Part shown: positions 52,162 to 59,594 of the stretch, one piece after another
Layout: the number at the start of each line of letters is the position of its first letter
Position numbering within the stretch: the stretch's first letter is position 1
DNA from: Geoglobus acetivorans
Lineage (GTDB): Archaea; Halobacteriota; Archaeoglobi; Archaeoglobales; Archaeoglobaceae
Direction: 5' to 3'
Length of the DNA stretch: 64,000 nt
NCBI RefSeq assembly: GCF_000789255.1
Contig: NZ_CP009552.1
Coordinates: 930,001-994,000 of the forward strand
Translations under genes and position numbers: made by a program
The notes under the pieces: model-generated
The model's input: only the letters and a program-made list of their open reading frames with translations
Database searches by the model: none
What the model was told of the DNA's origin: nothing

Positions 52162-52809
52162 TTACTGAGCCTCGGCCTCAACCTTCTCCCCAGACTCTGA
52201 AAGGCTTTCGGCTGTTACCTTTGGTTCCTTAAGCAGTTCGATCTTCCTGATCTCAACTCTTCTGAGCGGATAAACCTTCTTTGCCTCCCTGTAAATCTCT
52301 GACGGGATCTTTCCGAGGATCGCCTCCTGCAGGAACTGAACGAAGTTGAGCTTTGAGGCCTTTTCCTTGACTATTTCGTTCATGACCTTCCTGATAACCC
52401 TCTTCTGAGAGCTCTGGCACCTCTTTACCGTGAATGCAACGGTTTTAACCCTGATGATGTAACCATCGGCTGTCTGAACATCCACAATGTCCTCAATCTT
52501 GCTCGTTCTCCTTCTTGTAAGGCTGTTCAGATAGTCCCTGGTAAGCTCAAACCTGTGGAACTTGGTGTATGCGTTCTCTCCTGCAACCCTGTAAACCTTG
52601 AATACAAGCTTCTTGTACGGATTCTGGTTCGAGTAGTCGTTGGTGAGCTCGGCAAGTGTAACCTCCACCGTCCTGTTGAGGACCTTGTTCTCGTCATCCG
52701 CTGGCGTGTAACCTACCTCTGCCATTCCAAAGTATTCCGGAGCGATGAGCGTAAACCATTTCTTCATCGTCCACTTATCCTTAACTCTTGCCTGTCTCCT
52801 CCTCGCCAT
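52162..52809 (-). CDS. 30S ribosomal protein S3Ae (eS1)
   Basis: A 215-aa protein: MARRRQARVKDKWTMKKWFT, LIAPEYFGMAEVGYTPADDE, RTSKIEDIVDVQTADGYIIR, and IYREAKKVYPLRRVEIRKIE. These are the conserved blocks of the archaeal/eukaryotic small-subunit protein eS1. Its C-terminus is short and acidic. It converges with the ABCE1 gene, a translation-related neighbourhood. Confidence 0.93.
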   Translation of the reverse strand: MARRRQARVKDKWTMKKWFTLIAPEYFGMAEVGYTPADDENKVLNRTVEVTLAELTNDYSNQNPYKKLVFKVYRVAGENAYTKFHRFELTRDYLNSLTRRRTSKIEDIVDVQTADGYIIRVKTVAFTVKRCQSSQKRVIRKVMNEIVKEKASKLNFVQFLQEAILGKIPSEIYREAKKVYPLRRVEIRKIELLKEPKVTAESLSESGEKVEAEAQ

Positions 52810-53183
52810 CTTAACACCCCTTAACCTCTGGAAACCTGACGCTATTAATAAACTTTTTGTGCTTCCAGTGTACAGTTCCGGAAGTCCTTTCAGGCCGTAC
52901 CCTCAAACCTCCGATGACCGGGTGCAGGCTGATGAAACAGCATTCCCCTACAGCCCCAACCATCAGACCACATAACCAATGAGGTGAACAGCATCACACA
53001 AAAAACAGAACCCGCATCCTTTCTGTGCCTGTATCAGAAAACCCAACATCTCGAAAATCCATTTTGAACCATCTTCTGCCAGGATAAACCGTTCTGAAAC
53101 ATCTCCTCTTCATTTCACACCTCGTTTTAACCCCCAAGACCTATTGCCCCTGAGCACATACTGGTGATCAGAGGTGATGTGAG
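52810..53183. other. Intergenic gap without gene
   Basis: No convincing gene, RNA or repeat is visible in these 374 bases. The right end has GAGGTGATGTGAG just before the start of the secreted-protein gene, its ribosome-binding site. Its TATA box is not obvious. Confidence 0.5.
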
Positions 53184-53705
53184 ATGAAGAAGAGCGGTTT
53201 GATAGCCGGTGTGGTTATAGGCCTGATGGCCCTTGCGGTGTATACAGCCTCGGCCCACATGGGTGGTTTCGGTTACGGCTATGGCTACGGAATGCTTGGC
53301 ATGATGGGGCCCATGATGGGGTACGGCTTTGGCTACCCCATGATGGGAGGATACGATGCGGATGATGGCTATCCACTGCCCGCCTACGGAAACCAGGGAC
53401 AGGTTGATCTGGTCGATGTTGAGGGAAAGGTGTCTGCGGTGTACATGATGGGAGTCGTGCTGGACAGTGGAAAGTACGTGACGATGCCCTGGTGGTTCGC
53501 CGCAAACCTTGGGATAAAGCAGGGAGATGACGTCAGGGTTAAGGGCCTCGAGTACGGGAACTCGATAATCCCTGTGTACATTGAGGCCAATGGTCAGAGC
53601 CTTGGGGACGAGAACTCAAACATTCCGGTGTGGATGCAGGGAGTTCAGCAGTACGGCTACGGCTATGGATACGGCTACGCTCACTGCCCCATGATGGGGT
53701 GGTAG
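53184..53705 (+). CDS. Secreted Gly/Tyr/Met-rich protein
   Basis: A 173-aa protein. The first 25 residues (KKSGLIAGVVIGLMALAVYT then ASA) are a signal peptide. A low-complexity segment follows, GGFGYGYGYGMLGMMGPMMG, and the C-terminus has VQQYGYGYGYGYAHCPMMGW. Between them a compact domain (about 75-155) contains VEGKVSAVYMMGVVLDSGKY and GIKQGDDVRVKGLEYG, resembling a small beta-barrel. Met, His and the terminal Cys-Pro-Met-Met could bind copper or another soft metal. The family is not recognised. A 62-bp gap separates it from a palindromic operator. Confidence 0.75.
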   Translation: MKKSGLIAGVVIGLMALAVYTASAHMGGFGYGYGYGMLGMMGPMMGYGFGYPMMGGYDADDGYPLPAYGNQGQVDLVDVEGKVSAVYMMGVVLDSGKYVTMPWWFAANLGIKQGDDVRVKGLEYGNSIIPVYIEANGQSLGDENSNIPVWMQGVQQYGYGYGYGYAHCPMMGW

Positions 53706-53767
53706 TATTTCTCAATTTTTAATACCATTCTTCAAAACTTCTGAGCTATCGGTTGTTCAAAAAATTA

Positions 53768-53786
53768 TTATACACTCAGTGTAAAA
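53768..53786. promoter_or_regulatory. 19-bp palindromic operator, copy 1
   Basis: TTATAC-N7-GTAAAA with the perfect core TACACT-C-AGTGTA (53771-53783). It lies immediately downstream of an AAAAATTATTA TATA-like element and covers the likely transcription start of the rhodanese/thioredoxin operon. Two related copies occur at 55764 and 55860. Confidence 0.7.
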
Positions 53787-53794
53787 TAAGATTG

Positions 53795-53896
53795 ATGATT
53801 GCGAAAAGTTATGGAAAAACGCCGGATAAAGGTTCCGGGCGGTATTGGCCGTGTGTTGTATATGGTAGAAAGTTTCTACGGGAGGTGATGCTGTGA
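53795..53896 (+). CDS. Putative 33-aa leader ORF of the rhodanese operon
   Basis: A short frame, MIAKSYGKTPDKGSGRYWPC, then VVYGRKFLREVML, starting about 27 bp after a TATA-like element, the distance expected for a leaderless archaeal mRNA. Its TGA overlaps the GTG start of the rhodanese gene by 4 bp, and the ribosome site GGAGGTGATG lies inside its last codons. It may be a real small protein or a translated leader coupling to the next gene. No family is known to me. Confidence 0.45.
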   Translation: MIAKSYGKTPDKGSGRYWPCVVYGRKFLREVML

Positions 53897-54291
53897 ACTC
53901 GAAAATTATCACTGCTGCAGTCATACTCGCAGTTGTTGCGTATCTGCTCTACACCAGCTACGTTCTGTTTCCGAAAAAGAGGGCATACCAGTCCGTTTCG
54001 CCGGAGGAGTTTTACCGCATGATACAGAGCGGGGACGTTTTTGTCATAGACGTGCATGTTCCCAAACAGAAACACATTCCGGGCACGAACGCCTGGATTC
54101 CTTACGACAGGATTGACGAGTATTCAGACCTGCTGCCAAAAGACAAGTCCACAAAGATACTGGTTTACTGCAGAAGCGGACACATGAGCAAAATGGCCGC
54201 TTCAAAGCTTGCTCAGATGGGCTACGAGAACATCTACGAGCTTGATGGTGGTGTCATCGCATGGCAGGAAGCAGGATTACCATACTCATAG
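53893..54291 (+). CDS. Membrane-anchored rhodanese-domain protein
   Basis: A 132-aa protein from GTG 53893, with GGAGGTGATG upstream. Residues 3-20 (IITAAVILAVVAYLLYTSYV) anchor it in the membrane. The rhodanese fold follows: VSPEEFYRMIQSGDVFVIDV, HIPGTNAWIPYDRI, ILVYCRSGHMSKMAASKLAQ (active-site Cys in CRSGHM) and ELDGGVIAWQEAGLP. It may handle sulfane sulfur outside the cell. It overlaps the thioredoxin-like gene by 31 bp. Confidence 0.88.
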   Translation: MNSKIITAAVILAVVAYLLYTSYVLFPKKRAYQSVSPEEFYRMIQSGDVFVIDVHVPKQKHIPGTNAWIPYDRIDEYSDLLPKDKSTKILVYCRSGHMSKMAASKLAQMGYENIYELDGGVIAWQEAGLPYS

Positions 54292-54755
54292 CCCTATTTC
54301 TCATTTTATCGGGGCTGTTCATCATCCTGAAAAATCCGGCAGAGGACAGTTCTGATCTGCCAGTAAAATTCTATTCCTACAGTGAGGGTCTCAAACTCGC
54401 TGAGAGGGAAAACAGACCTGTTCTCGTTTATATACATTCAGACACCTGCCACGTGTGCAAGGCCTTCCTTGAAGACCTGAAGAAGTACGAGGACCTCCAG
54501 AATGCCATAAACAAATTCATACCGGTCAAGGTTGACTTCAACAGCGAAAGGCTTCTCGCCCTTAAATTTGGAGCAACGGGCACACCGGAATTCTACGTTC
54601 TCTACCCCAACGGAAGCATCATGGAGATAAACGGAAGAAAAATGGCATTCATAGGTTATTCCGGCTCACCGGACAACGAAGCAATGAGAAAGTCCCTGAT
54701 ATCGTTTCTTGAAGCAGCAATTCATCAGTGGAATGCCATCAGACCTGTTTCCTGA
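54261..54755 (+). CDS. Membrane-anchored thioredoxin-fold protein
   Basis: A 164-aa protein with an N-terminal membrane segment (ITILIALFLILSGLFIILKN). The thioredoxin domain has YSYSEGLKLAERENRPVLVY, then IHSDTCHVCKAF, a CHVC redox motif (about 64-67), and KFGATGTPEFYVLYPNG with the cis-Pro in TGTP. It resembles DsbD-C/thioredoxin_7 proteins that reduce or repair extracytoplasmic thiols. The start lies inside the rhodanese gene; the two are translationally coupled, pointing to a shared sulfur-redox role. Confidence 0.87.
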   Translation: MAGSRITILIALFLILSGLFIILKNPAEDSSDLPVKFYSYSEGLKLAERENRPVLVYIHSDTCHVCKAFLEDLKKYEDLQNAINKFIPVKVDFNSERLLALKFGATGTPEFYVLYPNGSIMEINGRKMAFIGYSGSPDNEAMRKSLISFLEAAIHQWNAIRPVS

Positions 54756-54785
54756 TCGGTCATCACCCATTTTTTAAAAAATGAA

Positions 54786-55319
54786 CTAAATGTACCTGTA
54801 AGGCTCGGAAACATACCACAGCAAAAGAACTGCTGCTGAAAGAACAAGCAGAGCGTTTCTCATTTTCATGTAATCCACTACCATCAGCTTCGAGAGCAAG
54901 GCACCTTCAGAGTAAAGGTTCCATCTCTGGACTATCGAGAGCATCCATGCAACCCCGACAACGCTCGATGCTGCACCTATCAGAAAGAAGAGTTCGGTAT
55001 ATCGGGAAAGGAACAGGCCCAGGCCCACTCCGGCGAACGGTATGAAGTCAGTTACATGGTGAAGACAGCATGCAACCATGCTTCCCGCTGTTACCGGAGT
55101 GCTTGCAACGGCACTGCAGCTCTTGCCAAATGACCTTATGTGGGTGTAAAGCGCAACCTGGATGCCGAAGCCGGCATCAATCACGGCAATGTACGGCAGG
55201 TAATTTCTGAAATTCCAGTAAACTGCCTCAATTCCACCAGCAAGGTAATTTATGGAGGCATAGAAAACAAGCAGTAAAATTGAAGAGACCAGCCCGTAAA
55301 CTATCCTCCTGTCGGTCAT
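54786..55319 (-). CDS. Multi-pass membrane protein with conserved Cys/His cluster
   Basis: A 177-aa protein from ATG 55319, which overlaps the previous stop as ATGA. Five to six hydrophobic segments are visible. SMVACCLHHVTDFIPFAGVG (about 93-112) places two Cys and two His in or near a membrane helix, a likely metal or thiol site; another Cys lies in SFGKSCSAV. It resembles poorly characterised membrane proteins linked to metal handling, but I cannot assign the family. It is co-transcribed with the secreted protein upstream. Confidence 0.7.
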   Translation of the reverse strand: MTDRRIVYGLVSSILLLVFYASINYLAGGIEAVYWNFRNYLPYIAVIDAGFGIQVALYTHIRSFGKSCSAVASTPVTAGSMVACCLHHVTDFIPFAGVGLGLFLSRYTELFFLIGAASSVVGVAWMLSIVQRWNLYSEGALLSKLMVVDYMKMRNALLVLSAAVLLLWYVSEPYRYI

Positions 55320-55762
55320 ATTCTCCACTCCAGAACCCTTGTGCTGTCCAGCTCGATCACGAGCCTGAATTTTTTCTCCTTTTTAATCAGCTCCAGCGCA
55401 CCCTCGGGGAAAGTGAAAACACCGTATCTGTGATGTCCCCACGAACTGTCGTCCTCCTTCCACTCAATGGGCCTGTATTTCTCTCCGTCAACCTCGAGAA
55501 ACGTTTTGTTGAGCATATCATAGGTGTAAAGGTCCCCGGAGTGGGTATCAAGTCTGACATATATCGCCGGCCTGCTCATGTCCGGATACATCGGATTGAG
55601 AAAGACAGCAGTAACCTGAATGTTTCCGGGACTTATCTTTGTCAGATCTTCCTCACTCAATCCCTCACCAAAGCCTGACGTTCCTGAAGTGTTTTTGAAG
55701 GATAGCAGAACTACTGCGACTCCCAGAACGACAATCAACAGAGCTACTTTCCTCAAGTCCAT
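55316..55762 (-). CDS. Secreted or anchored protein, unknown function
   Basis: A 148-aa protein: membrane anchor or signal MDLRKVALLIVVLGVAVVLL, then a polar spacer and a beta-rich domain (GNIQVTAVFLNPMYPDMSRP, AIYVRLDTHSGDLYTYDMLN, SSWGHHRYGVFTFPEGALEL). The WGHHRYG stretch and Met residues could bind metal. A palindromic operator lies immediately before its ATG, with a TATA element (ATATTTTTATACT) beyond it, so the mRNA is probably leaderless and repressible. Family unknown to me. Confidence 0.7.
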   Translation of the reverse strand: MDLRKVALLIVVLGVAVVLLSFKNTSGTSGFGEGLSEEDLTKISPGNIQVTAVFLNPMYPDMSRPAIYVRLDTHSGDLYTYDMLNKTFLEVDGEKYRPIEWKEDDSSWGHHRYGVFTFPEGALELIKKEKKFRLVIELDSTRVLEWRI

Positions 55763-55763
55763 A

Positions 55764-55782
55764 TTTTACATTAGACGTAAAA
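55764..55782. promoter_or_regulatory. 19-bp palindromic operator, copy 2
   Basis: TTTTAC-ATTAGAC-GTAAAA, directly upstream of the start codon of the minus-strand gene and just downstream of its TATA box at about 55785-55797. Binding here would block transcription start. The half-sites equal those at 55860. Confidence 0.75.
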
Positions 55783-55859
55783 CAGTATAAAAATATTTCT
55801 ACACCACCCGGCACATCAGCAGGACCGCAAGCATATTGCTGAGATGCATCAGCAAATAG

Positions 55860-55878
55860 TTTTACGTTGAGTGTAAAA
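55860..55878. promoter_or_regulatory. 19-bp palindromic operator, copy 3
   Basis: TTTTAC-GTTGAGT-GTAAAA, about 80 bp beyond copy 2 and 140 bp before proS. It may be an auxiliary site for the same minus-strand promoter. The proS TATA box (AGTTTTAATAAC, about 55987-55998) is far enough away that control of proS is doubtful. Confidence 0.65.
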
Positions 55879-56018
55879 TAATTTCGGTACTGTGCTGCTC
55901 AACCAGATCGCCACGCCTGAAGTGGAATCCAGAAAGAGTAAATTTCTCAGAAGTGGCTGATTCGCATTAAACATCCAAATCAAAAAAGTTTTAATAACTC
56001 CCTTAGCTGCTGGTAATC

Positions 56019-57446
56019 ATGCTTCCTCCGAAATCAAACTTCTCAGAATGGTATCATGAGATAATACAGCACGCCCAGATCATGGACATAAGGTATCCCG
56101 TGAAGGGGCTTTACGTGTGGTTTCCCTTCGGGTTCAAACTCAGAAAGCTCGTGTACGGAAAGCTCAGAGAGATAATGGATAGAGAACATGACGAGGTTTA
56201 CTTCCCGGCCCTGATTCCGGAAACAGAGCTTGGAAAGGAAGGACAGCATATAAAGGGTTTCGAGGATGAGGTTTACTGGATAACCCATGGTGGTATCGAT
56301 GAGCTTGATGTGAAGCTCGCATTGAGGCCTACGAGCGAGACTGCCATGTATCCGATGTTCAGGCTCTGGATACGGAGCCATGCTGACCTGCCGCTTAAGG
56401 TTTACCAGGTCGTGAACGTTTTCAGGTACGAGACAAAGCACACCAGACCTCTGATCCGGCTTAGAGAGATTACCTCTTTCAAGGAAGCCCACACAGCCCA
56501 CAGAAATTATGAAGAGGCCGAAGAGAACGTCAAAAAAGCCATCAACTCCTACAAGGAATTTTACGACGCTCTCGCCATCCCGTATTTCGTGATTAAAAGG
56601 CCGGAATGGGACAAATTCCCTGGAGCAGATTACACCATTGCTTTCGACACGATCATGCCCGACGGCAGAACTCTGCAGATTGGTACGGTGCACCACCTTG
56701 CGGACAACTTTGCAAAAACGTTTGACATAAAGTATGAAACGCCGGAAGGAGACCACGCCTACATACACCAGACCTGCTATGGCATATCCGAGAGGTGCAT
56801 AGCCTCGCTCATAAGCATCCATGGTGATGATGTTGGCCTCATCCTGCCGTTCGAATACGCACCTCATCAGATCGTGGTCATTCCCATCCTCTACAAGGGC
56901 AAGGAAGAGCTTGTAATGAATGTCGCCAATCAGGTTTACGACAGGTTAAGGGGCATGGGATTCAGAGTGGTCATGGACGACAGCGATGACAGACCCGGAG
57001 CGAAATACTACAGGTGGGAGCTTTTCGGAGTGCCTCTGAGGATAGAGATAGGACCAAGAGAGGCTGAGAGCAAAGAAGCCGTGGTTTCTTTCAGAGACGA
57101 AAAGGTCAAGAAGAAGATACCCATCGAAGAGCTTACAGAGGACAACATAAAAACCTGGGCAGAGGAAATGCATGCGAGACTCAGGGAAAAGGCATACAGG
57201 GAGATGATGGAAAAGGTAAGGTACTTTGATGACCTGGACAGCATGGCAGAGTGGATGGGGAAGGGAGTTGCACTCTTCCACCTCTGTGAGAGCATAGAAT
57301 GCGGTGAGGAGGTCGAGGAAAGAGTCAAGGCAGGAGTACTGGGACAGCTCGTCGAGATTCCCGAAGGGATTGACGTGAGCGAGAAAGGGCAGTGCGTGGT
57401 CTGCGGGAGAGAAGGAAAGCTGAACGCAGTGGCGAAGAGCTACTGA
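56019..57446 (+). CDS. proS: Prolyl-tRNA synthetase (archaeal/eukaryotic type)
   Basis: A 475-aa class II synthetase. Motif 1 region is VKGLYVWFPFGFKLRKLVYG; LALRPTSETAMYPMFRLWIR is the TSE proline loop; motif 2 is VNVFRYETKHTRPLIRLREI, with SFKEAHTAH; motif 3 lies in RYYRWELFGVPLRIEIGPRE-like sequence. The C-terminal zinc-type domain has CESIECGEEVEERV and CVVCGREGKLNAVAKSY, with the typical C-terminal Tyr. It charges tRNA-Pro. It has its own promoter. Confidence 0.95.
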   Translation: MLPPKSNFSEWYHEIIQHAQIMDIRYPVKGLYVWFPFGFKLRKLVYGKLREIMDREHDEVYFPALIPETELGKEGQHIKGFEDEVYWITHGGIDELDVKLALRPTSETAMYPMFRLWIRSHADLPLKVYQVVNVFRYETKHTRPLIRLREITSFKEAHTAHRNYEEAEENVKKAINSYKEFYDALAIPYFVIKRPEWDKFPGADYTIAFDTIMPDGRTLQIGTVHHLADNFAKTFDIKYETPEGDHAYIHQTCYGISERCIASLISIHGDDVGLILPFEYAPHQIVVIPILYKGKEELVMNVANQVYDRLRGMGFRVVMDDSDDRPGAKYYRWELFGVPLRIEIGPREAESKEAVVSFRDEKVKKKIPIEELTEDNIKTWAEEMHARLREKAYREMMEKVRYFDDLDSMAEWMGKGVALFHLCESIECGEEVEERVKAGVLGQLVEIPEGIDVSEKGQCVVCGREGKLNAVAKSY

Positions 57447-57539
57447 TAACCTATTCCAGCCAGTTTTTACCTTTTTTGTCGTGGTCCGGCGTTTTTTGAC
57501 CATTCTCTTTAAAAATGCCGTTGAGCCCGTCCAATGTGT

Positions 57540-57800
57540 ACCCCTCCACAAAGACACATTCCGGATTCTTGACCCACCACACTGCGACAAACTGCAGAAT
57601 GTCCCCCGAAGCTAACACCATCCCTCACCGCAGGCTCATGCCATCTCAGGATGGCTGACCGTTCGGGGCTGTCCCATGTCGGGGTTGCCCTGAAGTCATC
57701 GAAGGAGCATTTGCTCCCGCTCATCCAGGGACCATGCGACATGGTGTAACCCCAACGCTTGCAGGGAGCTTCATCGCAAGCCTTGCTTTCTCCACCCCCT
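57540..57800 (-). ncRNA. Probable structured RNA (multi-hairpin, H/ACA-like)
   Basis: GC-rich sequence with nested hairpins: ACCATG/CATGGT (57731-57745), GGAGC/GCTCC (57704-57717), an outer 9-bp stem 57678-57686 with 57748-57756, GCCATC/GATGGC (57640-57655) inside the 7-bp stem 57604-57610 with 57662-57668. The 9-bp stem has a G-U pair on the minus strand but an A-C mismatch on the plus strand, favouring minus transcription. ACA follows both outer stems (57670-57672 and 57600-57602), as in H/ACA guide RNAs. A TATA-like CTATATTTTTA lies at 57815-57826. Ends are approximate. Confidence 0.5.
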
Positions 57801-57893
57801 CCCCGGTTGGGGCAATAAAAATATAGCACTTAAAGGATAATAAATGTTGCCTTGGCACAATTTTTTTCAATTTTCAATGAATAATCATACACC

Positions 57894-58697
57894 ATGGACG
57901 CAGAAGTTATCGAGCTTTCAGATTCCTTAAAGCTATACAGAATCGGACATTTCAACTACTATGTCTTCAGCGGGGAAAAGAACGTTCTCATAGAGGTCGG
58001 ATGGAGCTGTGTTGCTGAAAAATTCCTCGAAGTTCTCGAGGAGGATATCGATGCCATCATACTCACCCACGCCCACTCAGACCACATAACCGGCCTGCCC
58101 CGAATTCTCGAAGAGTACCCTGACGCTGAGGTTTTTGCGCATGAGAATGTTTCAAGGCTCTTTCAGAGGGAAAAAGTCGTCAACATCTGGCTCCAGGAGG
58201 ATGCGTTTGTCTGCGGTCATGAAATCAAAACTGAAAACGGTTTCAGGGTTGACAGAGCAGTAGGCGATGGTGATTATGTTTACGGGCTTGAGATATACGA
58301 GGCCACTGGCCACTCTCCGGATTCGATCATAGTATATCACAGAAAGAGCAACGCTCTCCTCATATCTGACTGCTTCGGATTCATCACCTCTTCAGGAGTC
58401 CACGCTCCTCTGTTTTTCTACAGCTTTGAAGAATATCTGAACTCCATAGAGAAGATTGCCTCATTCAGGCCTGAAATTCTGGGTCTGGGACACATACACG
58501 TTTTCAGAGGAAGAGAGTGCGACGCCGTAGCAAGAAAAGCCAGAGAAGAGACATTAAAAGCCAGGGAGCTGATAAGGTCCGGTGCAAGCGATGAAGAGCT
58601 TTACGAAAGGTTCATAGTCGGGGAACTGAGGCTGTACCCGGGAGAAACCATGCTGAACTCTGTAAAAATACTGAAGAAGAGGGTCCTTGAATCATGA
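57894..58697 (+). CDS. Metallo-beta-lactamase fold hydrolase
   Basis: A 267-aa protein: FNYYVFSGEKNVLIEVGWSC, AIILTHAHSDHITGLPRILE (HxHxDH), ATGHSPDSIIVYHRKSNALL (third His) and ISDCFGFIT (Asp), ending with LGLGHIHVFRGRE (fourth His). All usual metal ligands are present. A C-terminal helical part (about 210-267) is common in glyoxalase II-like members. Substrate unknown. An AT-rich TTTTTTTCAATTTTCA stretch upstream may hold the promoter. It converges with the flippase-like gene (6-bp overlap). Confidence 0.82.
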   Translation: MDAEVIELSDSLKLYRIGHFNYYVFSGEKNVLIEVGWSCVAEKFLEVLEEDIDAIILTHAHSDHITGLPRILEEYPDAEVFAHENVSRLFQREKVVNIWLQEDAFVCGHEIKTENGFRVDRAVGDGDYVYGLEIYEATGHSPDSIIVYHRKSNALLISDCFGFITSSGVHAPLFFYSFEEYLNSIEKIASFRPEILGLGHIHVFRGRECDAVARKAREETLKARELIRSGASDEELYERFIVGELRLYPGETMLNSVKILKKRVLES

Positions 58698-59540
58698 ACC
58701 CCTTTTTTCCATGATCACAGCCAGACCCGGCAGATCCGCAGCAACCGTTGAAACCCTGACCAGGATGGAATGGGCAACTCCGGCATTCAGATTGCTGGAG
58801 ATAGCAGAAACCAGCAGAGCTGAGCCTGATTCAAAAACTCCAAGCCCAGCAGGAGTTAGAGGAACGAACATCAGGAGAGTCGCCAGGGGCTGAATGAGCA
58901 TGGCCTGAACGAATCCTGCATCAATCCTGGCTGAAAGGAACAGATAGTACCACTGGAGTCCGGTCAGCAACCAACCCGCAAGCGATATCAGAACGATAAA
59001 TGGAGTGTGCCTGGCGGTTTTCCGTGCATGAATTCTTATTTCTCTCAGCCGGCCAATGTCTGGGGGAATGTCAGACCACAGGTAGAGTATGGCCGCCACC
59101 GTCAGAATGGCGGGAAGAGCGAGAAGATAAACCTCTTCAGGCTTCAGAAAGTAAACCACCGCAAGTGATGCCCCGAATATCTTGACGACCAGCTCCACCG
59201 CCTGGGATGACAGGATCACACCCATGAATGCATCCGCGTTCATCCCATATCTCTGAGCGAAAAGCGGTGCAGAGAAGTATCCAACCCTGCCGGGTGTGAA
59301 GTCTCCAAGGATCATGCCGGCAAAATGTGCTTTCATAACATCGATGAAGTCAGAGTGCTGTCCCGATTTAACCAGAAGGTAGTGAATTCTGAACGAGAGG
59401 ATGAGGTTCAGCAGAACGTAGAAAACAACTCCGTAAAAGAAGTAAACAGGATTTGCAGAGAGCAGATACTGGAGCGAATCCCTAAAAAGGAAAACCAGCA
59501 TGACGACCAATGCCAGCCCCACAGCAAGTCTGAGACGCAT
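58692..59540 (-). CDS. Lysylphosphatidylglycerol-synthase-TM / flippase-like protein
   Basis: A 282-aa membrane protein with six to eight hydrophobic segments. Family features are ILSFRIHYLLVKSGQHSDFI, FAGMILGDFTPGRVGYFSAP (the GxxxPGxxG motif) and LLMFVPLTPAGLGVFESGSA (P-x-x-G-G/E-region near the C-terminus). Such UPF0104/AglD-type proteins are thought to assist glycosyl-lipid flipping or lipid modification. It diverges from a dolichyl-phosphate-type glycosyltransferase, a frequent pairing that suggests a shared glycolipid route. Confidence 0.82.
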   Translation of the reverse strand: MRLRLAVGLALVVMLVFLFRDSLQYLLSANPVYFFYGVVFYVLLNLILSFRIHYLLVKSGQHSDFIDVMKAHFAGMILGDFTPGRVGYFSAPLFAQRYGMNADAFMGVILSSQAVELVVKIFGASLAVVYFLKPEEVYLLALPAILTVAAILYLWSDIPPDIGRLREIRIHARKTARHTPFIVLISLAGWLLTGLQWYYLFLSARIDAGFVQAMLIQPLATLLMFVPLTPAGLGVFESGSALLVSAISSNLNAGVAHSILVRVSTVAADLPGLAVIMEKRGS

Positions 59541-59594
59541 TGATGAAGTAAACAGGTTATAAACTTTAAATATTTCGAGTCAGTCTTTCGTCAA

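Noticed and set aside
52745-52975. 76-codon plus-strand frame across the S3Ae start
   Set aside because: Overlaps a ribosomal-protein gene on the other strand and lacks a ribosome site.
57509-57829. 106-codon minus-strand frame
   Set aside because: Open only through GC-rich hairpins; the amino-acid sequence has no family pattern, and the structured-RNA reading explains the region better.
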